From Archangium gephyra (GTDB taxonomy: Bacteria > Myxococcota > Myxococcia > Myxococcales > Myxococcaceae), in contig NZ_CP011509.1 in assembly GCF_001027285.1 (NCBI RefSeq), positions 10,254,501 to 10,318,500 on the forward strand: 64,000 bases of DNA, written 5' to 3'. Shown piece after piece: positions 34,777-43,159 of the stretch (positions are counted from its first letter, which is position 1; every line of letters begins with the position of its first letter). The position numbers and the translations under genes were made by a program. The notes below the pieces were generated by a model, which saw only the letters and a program-made list of their open reading frames with translations, was not told where the DNA came from and searched no databases.

Positions 34777-36372
34777 TCAGAAGAAGATCATCCGGAAGAA
34801 TTCGGTGGCCATGCGCCGGCCGTGAACCGCGAAGTTCTCGCTCGTCCCGGAGAGTACCTCGTATTTGAACCCCCCGGGTCGAGGGTCCACCGCATCGACT
34901 CCCTTGGACGACCATTGAAGCTGAGGGAACTCCTCCTTGAGCCTCGCGTTGACCCAGCGCCCACGAGCCAGACCCTCCAGGTGTCGGGCACTGTTTTCGT
35001 TCCCCGCATCGCGCGCCCTTTCGATTGCGGCTCTCTCCTTGTTGCTGAGTTCGCCCTGTCCCCACCGCCGTGCGATGCGCTCGGCAGCCGCCTTCAGCTC
35101 GTCCCCCAGCCTATCCTCTGCCGGTATATCGTGAAGGTCCTTCCCTCGCGGAAGGTGCCACCGCTGGCCATTGCCGAGGACGACCTGCTTGTTACCTCCG
35201 CGGTGCTGAATCGCGACGGTGCCCGAGTGCCCGCCAGCAGTTCCGGAATCGTCGCTACGGCTGAGCACATTGAGAGCCAGGGGAGCCTGCGGCGAAGTGA
35301 GGACCACCAGTGCGCGTCCCCCCTCGACGACCACCTCCACTGCGGCCACTTCCTGCACGGCCACGCCCACAGAGCCCCTGAATCCCTGGGCAGCCCACTG
35401 CGCCTGCAGAGGGTTGAACTGCGGCAACGAACGCATGCGTGCCGCCACCTCTCCAAGCGTTCGCCCGCTCAAGGCGGCCACCGACAGAATCATCGCCCGG
35501 GCTGCGTCCGTTCCGATGCGTCGGCCGAACTCCTCCCCCGCCTCCCGCAGCTCCTCGAAGGTGGTGGCCTCGTGGGCTCGGTGCGCCATGCTGGCCCACC
35601 CGTCCATGAGACCCCACACCGTATCCACCCCCAACCAGGCCAACAGCATCACGGATAGCGCCGCAGCCACTGCCTTCGTGCTCGGTTCTGGCACCAGCCA
35701 CAAAGTGAGGTAGAGCCCCGCGGCCCACACCAGTGACGAAAGCATGGCCTGCGGGCTCAGCTCCCGCCCCAGGGCCTCTCGCGTCTCGTCCAACACGGTT
35801 CCGAATGCCAGGGCGAGCGCCAGCGTTCGCCGGTCATCGGTGCGCAAGTACGGCCCGTCCATGAAGAGGCCCAGGCAGTCACCACCGCCTCGCGTCTCGC
35901 ACCACCTGAGATACTTCTCCTTCAGCGCCGCCTCCGCCTCGGGCACGAGCGAGCCCCTGTCGTTGAGGGGCACCAAGGTGAGGACTCGACCACGGTACAC
36001 CTCGGCGAGCAGCTCCTCCTCTGGCATGGCTTGGAGCAGCCGCTGAGCCGCCTCCTGGGGCGAGCCCTCCAACCAACCACCCCTGGTGAGATGCTGCACC
36101 GCACGCTGAAACTCCACCTTCGTGACGGCTACCACTCGGGTATTGCCGCGAGCCTCAATGGAATCCGCGTAGACAACGATCACCGGCTCGAGCTCAGCCG
36201 GTGTTGAACGTGCTTGCTTCTCGTCCACCGCAGCTGACAGGGACCGTGAGCTGCTTGTGCCCACGAGCGGGTCAGCGCCGGGCGCGCGCGTAACACAAGC
36301 CGCATGGAGGAAAAGAACAATGAGCCCGAGCGCGCGCGCTGGTGCCCAATGTGATGGGCCCCGACACCTCAC
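34777..36372 (-). CDS. SitA-like polymorphic toxin lipoprotein
   Basis: The protein resembles the SitA group of lipoprotein toxins that myxobacteria pass between siblings by TraA-dependent outer-membrane exchange. Starting at the GTG at 36372 (GGAG 7 bases upstream) it has 531 residues: a signal peptide with lipid Cys (LIVLFLHAAC), a conserved middle region with two hydrophobic helices (WAAGLYLTLWLVPEP, AALSVMLLAWLGVDTVWGLMDGW) and HRAHEATTFEELREAGEEFG, and a C-terminal toxin module of about 130 residues from roughly KQVVLGNGQRWHL. The end, GVDAVDPRPGGFKYEVLSG, could be a PD-(D/E)xK-type nuclease core, but that is uncertain. The lipobox is unusual (His at -3). A longer start at 36495 exists but would bury the signal. 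An immunity candidate follows. Confidence 0.78.
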   Translation of the reverse strand: MRCRGPSHWAPARALGLIVLFLHAACVTRAPGADPLVGTSSSRSLSAAVDEKQARSTPAELEPVIVVYADSIEARGNTRVVAVTKVEFQRAVQHLTRGGWLEGSPQEAAQRLLQAMPEEELLAEVYRGRVLTLVPLNDRGSLVPEAEAALKEKYLRWCETRGGGDCLGLFMDGPYLRTDDRRTLALALAFGTVLDETREALGRELSPQAMLSSLVWAAGLYLTLWLVPEPSTKAVAAALSVMLLAWLGVDTVWGLMDGWASMAHRAHEATTFEELREAGEEFGRRIGTDAARAMILSVAALSGRTLGEVAARMRSLPQFNPLQAQWAAQGFRGSVGVAVQEVAAVEVVVEGGRALVVLTSPQAPLALNVLSRSDDSGTAGGHSGTVAIQHRGGNKQVVLGNGQRWHLPRGKDLHDIPAEDRLGDELKAAAERIARRWGQGELSNKERAAIERARDAGNENSARHLEGLARGRWVNARLKEEFPQLQWSSKGVDAVDPRPGGFKYEVLSGTSENFAVHGRRMATEFFRMIFF

Positions 36373-36694
36373 TCGTCGCTCCGCGAGCTGATTACCGACG
36401 CCCTCCCCCGCCTGCGGACTTCGGTACTCATTCGCCATGACAATGGCCTTTCTCCAAGTGCAAATACCCTGAAGAATAGGCCACCAATTGCCCAACCATA
36501 CAGGGTGGATGACTCGGGCTCCCTGGGGCAGCTGCTTGGCCCCGCTGGGACTTCATTTCGGCTCACTGCTTGAGTCAGCTTCTCGCGACAACTCCGTTGA
36601 CACTCACCAGTGTGGGAGTCAGTACCGCACATCCCCATAGGAACCAGCCCCGGGCCCATGGCGCCGCTCGCGTCATCTGTGCCACGGTGGGCAC
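36373..36694. other. Divergent region between toxin and transporter
   Basis: This 322-bp gap has lower GC than its surroundings in places and no convincing gene. On the plus strand TTGACA at 36597-36602 is a good -35 box for the transporter, but the -10 17 bp later (CAGTAC) is weak. The last 14 bases start the repeat shared with 34037-34075. Confidence 0.35.
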
Positions 36695-36719
36695 GTGGCT
36701 TCCCGCTCGACCCGGAGTG
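36681..36719 (+). repeat. Intact copy of the 39-bp direct repeat flanking the toxin locus
   Basis: This copy contains the real start of the transporter gene (GTG at 36695). It is 35 of 39 identical to 34037-34075, in the same orientation, so the two copies bracket the toxin-immunity pair and about 320 bp upstream of it. Confidence 0.7.
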
Positions 36720-38182
36720 AGACCCCCGCCTCGCCGACCCGTGTGCGCCGGGTTGGCCTGCTCGCGGGACCACTCGCCGCCGGGGCCCTCCTGCTCATCC
36801 CCTCGGGGCTCCACGCCGTGCCCGGCATGGACCACCGCCCGGCCGCCGCCGCCGCCGTGGCCGCCTGGATGGCCCTCTGGTGGTTCACCGAGGCCGTCCC
36901 CATGGCGTGGACCGCTCTGCTCCCCCTCGTCCTCTTCCCCGCGTTGGGCGTCTTCGGCACCGGCGGCATCCCCGCCTCCCTCGGCCGCGCCGCCCTGCCC
37001 TACGTGGACCCCTACATCTTCCTCTTCCTCGGGGGCATGGCCCTGGGTGCCGCCCTGGAGCAGTGGCACCTGCACCGGCGCATCGCCCTGCTCATCATGC
37101 GCGCCATCGGCACCGCGCCCCAGCGCCTGCTGCTCGGCATGCTCGTGGCCACCGCCTCCGTCTCGCTGTGGATCTCCAACACCGCCACCGCCGTGATGAT
37201 GGTGCCCATCGGCATGGCCCTCATCGCCCAGCTCGAGGCCAGCGAGGGCCGCAGGCTGGAGCACTTCGGCGCCGCGCTCATGCTCGGCGTAGCCTACGCC
37301 GCCAACGTGGGCGGCATCGGCACCAAGATTGGCAGCCCCACCAACTCCGTCTTCGCGGGCGTGGCCTCGCGGCGGCTGGCCACGGAGGTGGGTTTCCTCG
37401 AGTACATGGCGGCCGCCCTGCCCTTCGTCGTCCTCTTCGTGCCGCTCATCTGGTGGGTGCTGTGGCGCACGGGCCGCCGGGACGCGCTCGGCCCCGGCAA
37501 GGGCGTGGACGTCATCCAGCGGGAGTTGTCCGCGCTCGGGCCCCTCTCCGCGGGCGAGAAGGTGGTGGGCACTGTCTTCCTCGTCGCCGCGCTGCTGTGG
37601 ATGGGCGGGGACTTCCTGCGGCCCGCGCTGGCGTCCTGGGTGGCCTCGGCCTTCGGGGGCTTCAAGCTGCTCGGCAAGCACTACGAGGCGGGCGTGGCGC
37701 TGCTCTCCGCCGGAACGCTCGTGCTGCTGGGCCGGCTGTCTCTCCGGGCCCTCGCCCGCGTCCCCTGGGACACGCTGCTGCTCCTGGGAGGAGGCTTCGC
37801 GCTCGCCGCGGGCATCGAGGGCGGCGGGCTGTCCACGTACATGGCCGCGCGCCTGGAAGGTCTGGAGTCCCTGGGCCCCACCGCCCAGTACGGCGCCGTG
37901 GCCCTGTCCACCGTGCTCCTGTCCGCCGTGGCCTCCAACACCGCCACCGTGAACGTGCTCCTCAACGTGCTGCCCGGCTCGCTGCCCCTGCTCGCGGTGA
38001 GCACCTTCGCCTCGTCGTGCGATTTCGCCCTGCCCGCGGGCACTCCGCCCAATGCCATCGTCTTCGGCAGCGGCTACGTGCGCCTGCCCACGATGATGAA
38101 GGTGGGGCTGCCGCTGGACCTGCTGGCCGCCGCGCTCCTCACCCTCTACGGGCTCGTCTGGGTGCGCTTCGTGCTCGGCTGA
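36695..38182 (+). CDS. DASS (SLC13) family sodium:anion symporter
   Basis: The 495-residue membrane protein has 11-12 hydrophobic segments and the two SNT motifs of the divalent anion:sodium symporters: SLWISNTATAVMMVPIG and, in the second repeat, VASNTATVNVLLNVLP. The family takes up dicarboxylates or sulfate with sodium; ALPAGTPPNAIVFGSGY-like sequence near the end is also typical. The exact substrate is unclear. The GTG at 36695 gives an N-terminus of about 20 hydrophilic residues before the first helix. Confidence 0.92.
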   Translation: MASRSTRSETPASPTRVRRVGLLAGPLAAGALLLIPSGLHAVPGMDHRPAAAAAVAAWMALWWFTEAVPMAWTALLPLVLFPALGVFGTGGIPASLGRAALPYVDPYIFLFLGGMALGAALEQWHLHRRIALLIMRAIGTAPQRLLLGMLVATASVSLWISNTATAVMMVPIGMALIAQLEASEGRRLEHFGAALMLGVAYAANVGGIGTKIGSPTNSVFAGVASRRLATEVGFLEYMAAALPFVVLFVPLIWWVLWRTGRRDALGPGKGVDVIQRELSALGPLSAGEKVVGTVFLVAALLWMGGDFLRPALASWVASAFGGFKLLGKHYEAGVALLSAGTLVLLGRLSLRALARVPWDTLLLLGGGFALAAGIEGGGLSTYMAARLEGLESLGPTAQYGAVALSTVLLSAVASNTATVNVLLNVLPGSLPLLAVSTFASSCDFALPAGTPPNAIVFGSGYVRLPTMMKVGLPLDLLAAALLTLYGLVWVRFVLG

Positions 38183-38198
38183 GCACGGCGCCAGGGGA

Positions 38199-38747
38199 CT
38201 ACTGGTTGTTGTCCTCGCCCGCCAGGTAGCTGAGGATCACCTCGTCCAGGCTCTTCTCGGAGATGAGGTCCTCTCCGAAGAGCGTCTCCACGCCCACCTC
38301 GTTGATCTTCGGCGCCACCTTCAGGGCACGCGCCGCGGCGATCTCCGGGGGAACGAACGCGGCTGCCGGCGCGACCGGCTGCGGCTTGGCCGCCGGTGCC
38401 GCCTGCCGGGCCTGCGCGGCGTCCTCCGCCGTGCCCAACTGCCCCGGCTGGTAGTGCCTCACGCCCGACGTGTCGAAGCCGTCGTACACCCCGTTGATGA
38501 GGTTGCGCAGCATCTCCTTGTGCTGCTCCTCCATCAACTCGCGGACCACCTCGCCCAGGTTCTCGGCGTTCAGGATGTCCGCGTACGACGTCTTCTTGGA
38601 CGCGAGGATGTTACCGCCCACGAACAGGTGGGTGATGATGTGGGGGTTGTTGACGCCCGAGTCCTCGGTCTGGACGTGGTAAACCTTACCCTTGTACTTG
38701 ATGTTGTGGTTGAAGCCTGTGACGGCTTTTTCGAAGGTTTTCGCCAT
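38199..38747 (-). CDS. Conserved hypothetical protein (YHVQTEDSG family)
   Basis: The 182-residue soluble protein has a conserved-looking N-terminal half (GFNHNIKYKGKVYHVQTEDSG, HIITHLFVGGNILASKKTSYAD, LMEEQHKEMLRNLINGVYDG), a Pro/Ala-rich linker (about 110-140) and a short helical C-terminus (NEVGVETLFGEDLISEKSLDEVILSYL). I recall similar N-terminal halves in other deltaproteobacteria, but no function. The linker and the acidic tail suggest a scaffolding or regulatory protein. It converges with the transporter and is divergent from carF. Confidence 0.82.
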   Translation of the reverse strand: MAKTFEKAVTGFNHNIKYKGKVYHVQTEDSGVNNPHIITHLFVGGNILASKKTSYADILNAENLGEVVRELMEEQHKEMLRNLINGVYDGFDTSGVRHYQPGQLGTAEDAAQARQAAPAAKPQPVAPAAAFVPPEIAAARALKVAPKINEVGVETLFGEDLISEKSLDEVILSYLAGEDNNQ

Positions 38748-38956
38748 GCCCGAGGCCGCGGAACGTACCAGCGCCTACCAGGGGACACAAGGAACGCGTC
38801 GGCTCTTCCTCCTCGGATGCTCGCTGCCCTCCCGGCTTGAAGACCGGGCGCCTGCATCGTTCACCCGATGACTTCGTCCGAAATCCGACTCCTTGTAGAG
38901 TCCCACTGGACGTGGTCGGCGGCTCCCGCCCGACCCCCCTGAGCACGACGGGACTC

Positions 38957-39811
38957 ATGACGAAGAAGAACGAGCTCAAGAACCACCTGCGTCAGCAGGA
39001 CGCCACCGCTCTGGCCCAGGGCTACTCGCCGGCCATCCGCGCCATGGAGATCGCCAGCATCGTCTCCTTCGTGGGCCTCGAGGCCGCCCTCGTCTGGCGC
39101 CTGTGGGGCGGCGCCCACACCGGGCCCTGGCTGCTGCTGAGCGCCCTCCTGCTGGGCTACCTGGCCGCCGACTTCGTCTCCGGCTTCGTCCACTGGATGG
39201 GCGATACCTGGGGCTCCACCGACATGCCCGTGCTCGGCAAGGCCTTCATCCGCCCCTTCCGCGAGCACCATGTCGACGAGAAGGCCATCACCCGCCATGA
39301 CTTCGTGGAGACCAACGGCAACAACTGCCTCGTCTCCATCCCCGTCGCCGTCCTCGCCGTCCTCCTCCCCCACGCAAGCCCCGGCCAGGTCTTCGTCTCC
39401 GCCTTCCTCGGCGCCATGATCTTCTGGGTGATGGCCACCAACCAGTTCCACAAGTGGTCCCACATGGACCACCCGCCCGCGCTCATCGGCTTCCTCCAGC
39501 GCGTGCACCTCATCCTCCCCCCCGACCACCACCGCATCCACCACACCGCCCCCTTCAACAAGTACTACTGCATCACCGTCGGCTGGATGAACAAGCCGCT
39601 CATGATGATCGGCTTCTTCCCCACGCTCGAGCGGCTCATCACCCGCGTCACCGGTTTGATTCCACGGAAGGACGACATCGGCACCGAGGCCGCCCTCGAG
39701 CTCTTCGAGGCCACCTCCACCGCCACCCCTCCTGTCGTCCAGGCCGCCAAGGAGCTGCTCGAGGCCGCTCCAGAGGAGACGTCAGCGGTGTCTCCCGCCC
39801 GGCCTTCCTGA
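38957..39811 (+). CDS. carF: Plasmanylethanolamine desaturase, CarF/TMEM189 family
   Basis: The 284-residue membrane protein matches CarF, the enzyme that introduces the vinyl-ether double bond to make plasmalogens and that in Myxococcus xanthus is needed for the singlet-oxygen signal leading to carotenoid synthesis. Conserved histidine clusters are visible: DFVSGFVHWMGDTWGS, RPFREHHVDEKAITRHDFVETNGNN, NQFHKWSHMDHPP and LPPDHHRIHHTAPF. Three to four membrane helices frame them. The ATG at 38957 gives a length like that of CarF; the longer frame from 38837 has no family support. The neighbours are not carotenoid genes. Confidence 0.93.
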   Translation: MTKKNELKNHLRQQDATALAQGYSPAIRAMEIASIVSFVGLEAALVWRLWGGAHTGPWLLLSALLLGYLAADFVSGFVHWMGDTWGSTDMPVLGKAFIRPFREHHVDEKAITRHDFVETNGNNCLVSIPVAVLAVLLPHASPGQVFVSAFLGAMIFWVMATNQFHKWSHMDHPPALIGFLQRVHLILPPDHHRIHHTAPFNKYYCITVGWMNKPLMMIGFFPTLERLITRVTGLIPRKDDIGTEAALELFEATSTATPPVVQAAKELLEAAPEETSAVSPARPS

Positions 39812-39841
39812 CGCACGGTTCTCTGTGCCCCTCTGTGTCCC

Positions 39842-40660
39842 TTAGAAGGACAGGTCCACCTGCTCCGCGGAGTGGATGGGCCTGCCGAGGAACCTCGCCC
39901 CCACCTCCACGAAGCGATCCGGCACGTCCGTCACGAAGTAGTGGTGCGCCGGGGTTCCTCCCCCAGGCGCCAGCAGCATCTGCTCCTCCAGCAGCGACGC
40001 CACCACCTCCGCTGTCGCCTCCGCCGAGTCCACCAGCTCCACCTGGGGCCCCACGGCCTCGGCGATGACGTCCTTGAGCAGCGGGTAGTGCGTGCAGCCC
40101 AACACCAGCGTGTCCACCCCGCTCCGCGCGAAGTCCGCCAGGTACTCGCGGGCCACCAGCCGCGGCACGTCTCCTCCCAGCCACCCCTCCTCCGCCAACG
40201 GCACGAAGAGCGGGCACGCCCTCGCCTTCACCTTCACCCCCTCCGCCCCGGCCGCCGCCTCCAGCTCCCGCTGGTAGGCCCCTGAACGGATGGTCCCCGG
40301 TGTCCCGATGACGCCCACCCCTCCGCCCCGCGTCCGCCTCAGCGCCGCCCTCGCCCCGGGCGCAATCACCCCCACCACCGGCACCGGCAACGCCGCCGAC
40401 AGCGCCGGCAACGCCACCGCCGACGCCGTGTTGCACGCCACCACCAGCAGCTTGATGCCGCGCTCCAGCAGGAACTCCGCGTTCTTCAGCGAGTAGCGCG
40501 TCACCACCTCGCCCGACTTCGTGCCGTAGGGCACCCGCGCCGTATCCCCCAGGTAGAGCGTGCTCTCGTGGGGAAGGTGGGACATCAGTGCCTTGAGGAC
40601 CGTCAGTCCTCCGACACCCGAATCGAAAACCCCGATGGGACTGTGGCTGCCTTGCCGCAT
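39842..40660 (-). CDS. murI: Glutamate racemase
   Basis: The 272-residue enzyme makes D-glutamate for peptidoglycan. Both catalytic cysteines are present (VVACNTASA and VLGCTHYPLL), with the N-terminal IGVFDSGVGGLTVLKAL and the DTARVPYGTKS motif. The ATG at 40660 (MRQGSHSPIGVFDSG) is preferred; it follows AGGGAAG, and a TTG 30 bp upstream is in frame but less likely. The gene converges with carF and seems to be a single unit. Confidence 0.95.
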   Translation of the reverse strand: MRQGSHSPIGVFDSGVGGLTVLKALMSHLPHESTLYLGDTARVPYGTKSGEVVTRYSLKNAEFLLERGIKLLVVACNTASAVALPALSAALPVPVVGVIAPGARAALRRTRGGGVGVIGTPGTIRSGAYQRELEAAAGAEGVKVKARACPLFVPLAEEGWLGGDVPRLVAREYLADFARSGVDTLVLGCTHYPLLKDVIAEAVGPQVELVDSAEATAEVVASLLEEQMLLAPGGGTPAHHYFVTDVPDRFVEVGARFLGRPIHSAEQVDLSF

Positions 40661-40716
40661 ACCCGGCTTCCCTATCACGTTTGATGCCAACCCCAGGCGC
40701 CCGCCCGCAAAGCAAG

Positions 40717-40746
40717 GAGGGCCGAGGCGGATGCCCCGGCCCTCCG
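40717..40746 (-). terminator. Hairpin after the 40771-41790 lipoprotein gene
   Basis: A 9-bp inverted repeat, GGAGGGCCG and CGGCCCTCC, with a 12-base loop lies 25 bp past the stop codon. There is no long T run, so strength is uncertain. Confidence 0.5.
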
Positions 40747-40770
40747 GACTCCAGGCGGGCGACCGGCGGA

Positions 40771-41790
40771 CTAGTACTCCCGGGCCAGGGCCACCGTGTA
40801 GGCCACGTCCGAGACCGTCTTCTGCTCGAAGGCGGTCACCGTCAGCACGTCCGGGAGGTCCTCGTTGCTGTAGGCGACGACCGAGCCCTTCATGCCGCGG
40901 ATGTACACCTCGTACGTCCCCGGCTTCAGGAACTGGTAGAGGATGGGCGCGCCCGTGCAGGACTGGGGGTCACCCGCCGAGCCGTAGACCAGCGTATCCG
41001 TCTCCCTGTGCCTCAGGTTGATGACCATGCCCGTGAGGCCCGCCTCGGCGCAGGTCCGGCGCGTGGTGCTGCTGTCCCACAGCTCCCAGCGCAGCGACAT
41101 GCCACCCACCGCGAAGAACTGGAAGGACTCGGACCGGGGGCTACCCGCGCTCGTCGAGAACCGGCCCGAGGTGTTGTACAGCGGCAGATCATCCCGGCCC
41201 GCCCGATCCCGGCCATAGGCGACCATCTGGATGGTGTGCGTCCCATCCGCCAGCCAGGGCGTCTCCACGCCCCCGTTGGCCATGCCGTCCGCGCAGTTCA
41301 GCGTCACCCACTCGCCCCCGTCGATCTGCGCCCGGATGTAGCTCACGCCGGCCTGATAGCAGGACGCGTTGTTGGGGAAGTACCAGGACACCAGCGCGTA
41401 GGACATCCCGTTGGGCGTCAGGTCGATGTTCACCCGCACATCCCCGTTCACGGTGAAGGTGCCCCGGCCCTCGAAGAGGGTGTCGCCGTCATAACCGATG
41501 GCCCGGATGGTGTAGGGGTAGTTGCCGGGCGCGAAGTCGTGCAGGACGATTCCATCCACTCCCGCGGTGTTGCAGGCGTAGACGCCGCCGTTGTGGAGCG
41601 CCTCCCCGGTGATGGAGATCTGGATGTTCTTCACCTCGGGCACATCCGAGCAACGGCCGTTGGGCGCGAACGTCCACAGGAAGGTGACGTCGCCTTCGTA
41701 GCCCTGGTAGCCACCATCACCGTCGATGATGATGCAGCCCGTACTGGCGGCCGAGAGACAGAGGAATGCGGCGAGGATTCTGGCGTTCAT
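40771..41790 (-). CDS. Lipoprotein with beta-sandwich-like repeats
   Basis: The 339-residue protein has a lipoprotein signal (AAFLCLSAASTGC) after an ATG preceded by GAGGA. The mature part is rich in Gly, Thr and aromatic residues with about three repeats of roughly 100 residues, each having a Cys pair and a phrase like DFAPGNYPYTIRAIGYDG, LADGTHTIQMVAYGRD or LKPGTYEVYIRGMKG. This pattern suggests carboxypeptidase-regulatory or Ig-like folds of surface lipoproteins. No catalytic motif is seen and the function is unknown. It is transcribed away from the tol genes. Confidence 0.8.
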   Translation of the reverse strand: MNARILAAFLCLSAASTGCIIIDGDGGYQGYEGDVTFLWTFAPNGRCSDVPEVKNIQISITGEALHNGGVYACNTAGVDGIVLHDFAPGNYPYTIRAIGYDGDTLFEGRGTFTVNGDVRVNIDLTPNGMSYALVSWYFPNNASCYQAGVSYIRAQIDGGEWVTLNCADGMANGGVETPWLADGTHTIQMVAYGRDRAGRDDLPLYNTSGRFSTSAGSPRSESFQFFAVGGMSLRWELWDSSTTRRTCAEAGLTGMVINLRHRETDTLVYGSAGDPQSCTGAPILYQFLKPGTYEVYIRGMKGSVVAYSNEDLPDVLTVTAFEQKTVSDVAYTVALAREY

Positions 41791-41930
41791 GGGACGTCCT
41801 CGATTCTTGATCGATGGAGGGAGGGGGGCGGGCATGCGGCTCGTCACACACCCCCTCGGACGCCCCCTCGGGGAATTTATTCAAAGCCCGGCAAAGCATC
41901 CCGCCGGCTCCACCCCGCCACCGGGTTTGT

Positions 41931-41959
41931 TTGACCACCCCGGACACGGATGTTACGGC
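41931..41959 (+). promoter_or_regulatory. Possible tolQ promoter
   Basis: TTGACC at 41931-41936 is followed after 17 bp by TACGGC at 41954-41959. The -35 is good and the -10 is weak. It fits a 40-base leader if tolQ starts at 42005. Confidence 0.35.
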
Positions 41960-42004
41960 CTGACCCCCATGATGCTGCCCCATCTTCCCCCGGCGCTCGG
42001 CGCC

Positions 42005-42679
42005 ATGAACTACCTGCAGATCCTCCGTGACGCCTCCATCCTGGAGCTGGGCGTGCTGGGCCTGCTGATGGTCGTCTCGGTGGCGTCCTGGGCGCTCATC
42101 GCACTCAAGCACACCCAGCTGTCGCGCGCCCGGAGCCAGTCCCTCAGCTTCCTGGACTCCTTCTGGAAGGCCTCCCGGCTGGAGACCATCTACCAGGACG
42201 CGCAGAAGCTGGACGCCTCGCCGCTGTCCAAGGTGTTCTGCGCCGGCTACGAGGAGCTGAGCAAGCTGGCCCAGCACAAGGAGGGCGCCGAGGGCGCCAT
42301 GGCCGAGCGGCTGGGTGGCATCGAGAACGTGGAGCGGGCGCTCAACCGGGCGTCCACCACACAGCTCACCGACCTGGAGCACCGGGTGTCCTTCCTGGGC
42401 ACGGTGGGCTCGGCCTCGCCCTTCGTGGGCCTGTTCGGCACGGTCATCGGCATCCTCAACGCCTTCAACTCCATCGCCGAGCAGGGCAACGCGACGCTGG
42501 CCACGGTGGCGGCGCCGGTGGGCAACGCGCTGTTCGCCACGGCGGCCGGCCTGTTCGCCGCCATCCCCGCGGTGGTGGCCTACAACTCGTTCGTCAGCCG
42601 CATCAAGGTGTTCGACACGGAGATGGCCAACTTCTCCGCGGACTTCCTCAACATCATCAAGCGGCACTTCTTCCGCTAG
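42005..42679 (+). CDS. tolQ: Tol-Pal system proton channel subunit TolQ
   Basis: The 224-residue protein is a MotA/TolQ/ExbB homologue: one helix near the N-terminus (LELGVLGLLMVVSVASWALIA), a cytoplasmic region, and two helices in the conserved part (LGTVGSASPFVGLFGTVIGIL, ALFATAAGLFAAIPAVVAYNS). With TolR it uses the proton gradient to energise TolA for outer-membrane constriction. The ATG at 42005 (MNYLQILRDAS) is chosen over the ATGs at 41969 and 41972 because it fits the family; neither has a strong ribosome site. It heads the tolQRAB unit. Confidence 0.93.
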   Translation: MNYLQILRDASILELGVLGLLMVVSVASWALIALKHTQLSRARSQSLSFLDSFWKASRLETIYQDAQKLDASPLSKVFCAGYEELSKLAQHKEGAEGAMAERLGGIENVERALNRASTTQLTDLEHRVSFLGTVGSASPFVGLFGTVIGILNAFNSIAEQGNATLATVAAPVGNALFATAAGLFAAIPAVVAYNSFVSRIKVFDTEMANFSADFLNIIKRHFFR

Positions 42680-42691
42680 GAGACACGCGCC

Positions 42692-43156
42692 ATGGGCATG
42701 GGCTCCAATCGCGGACAGGGCCGCGTCACCATGAGCGAGATCAACGTCACGCCCATGGTGGACGTGATGCTGGTGCTGCTCATCATCTTCATGGTGACGG
42801 CGCCCCTCATCCAGCAGGGCGTCAAGGTGAACCTCCCGGAGGCCAAGGCGGCCCCGGTGGAGGCGGCCGAGAAGAAGCTGGTGCTGTCCATCGACGCGCA
42901 GCGGCGCATCTACATCGGCGAGGCCGAGGTGGCGGTGGACGAGTTGGAGAAGAAGCTGGCCACCAACGCCAAGGCCCAGGCGGACAAGGAGCTGTACCTG
43001 CACGCGGATCGGGACGTGCCGTACGGCGTGGTGGTGGACGTGATGGCCGCCGCCCAGCGCGCCGGCATCAACAACGTGGGGATGATCACGGACCCCACGG
43101 GCGGGGGCCGGGCGTCCAACAAGGGCAAGAAGGAAGCGAAGGAAGCCAGGCGCTAG
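42692..43156 (+). CDS. tolR: Tol-Pal system protein TolR
   Basis: The 154-residue protein has the ExbD/TolR form: a short cytoplasmic N-terminus, one membrane helix with the proton-carrying Asp (INVTPMVDVMLVLLIIFMV) and a periplasmic domain (VLSIDAQRRIYIGEAEVAVDEL, LYLHADRDVPYGVVVDVMAAAQ). It starts 12 bp after tolQ with AGGAGA upstream. The C-terminus is Lys-rich. Confidence 0.94.
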   Translation: MGMGSNRGQGRVTMSEINVTPMVDVMLVLLIIFMVTAPLIQQGVKVNLPEAKAAPVEAAEKKLVLSIDAQRRIYIGEAEVAVDELEKKLATNAKAQADKELYLHADRDVPYGVVVDVMAAAQRAGINNVGMITDPTGGGRASNKGKKEAKEARR

Positions 43157-43159
43157 CCC

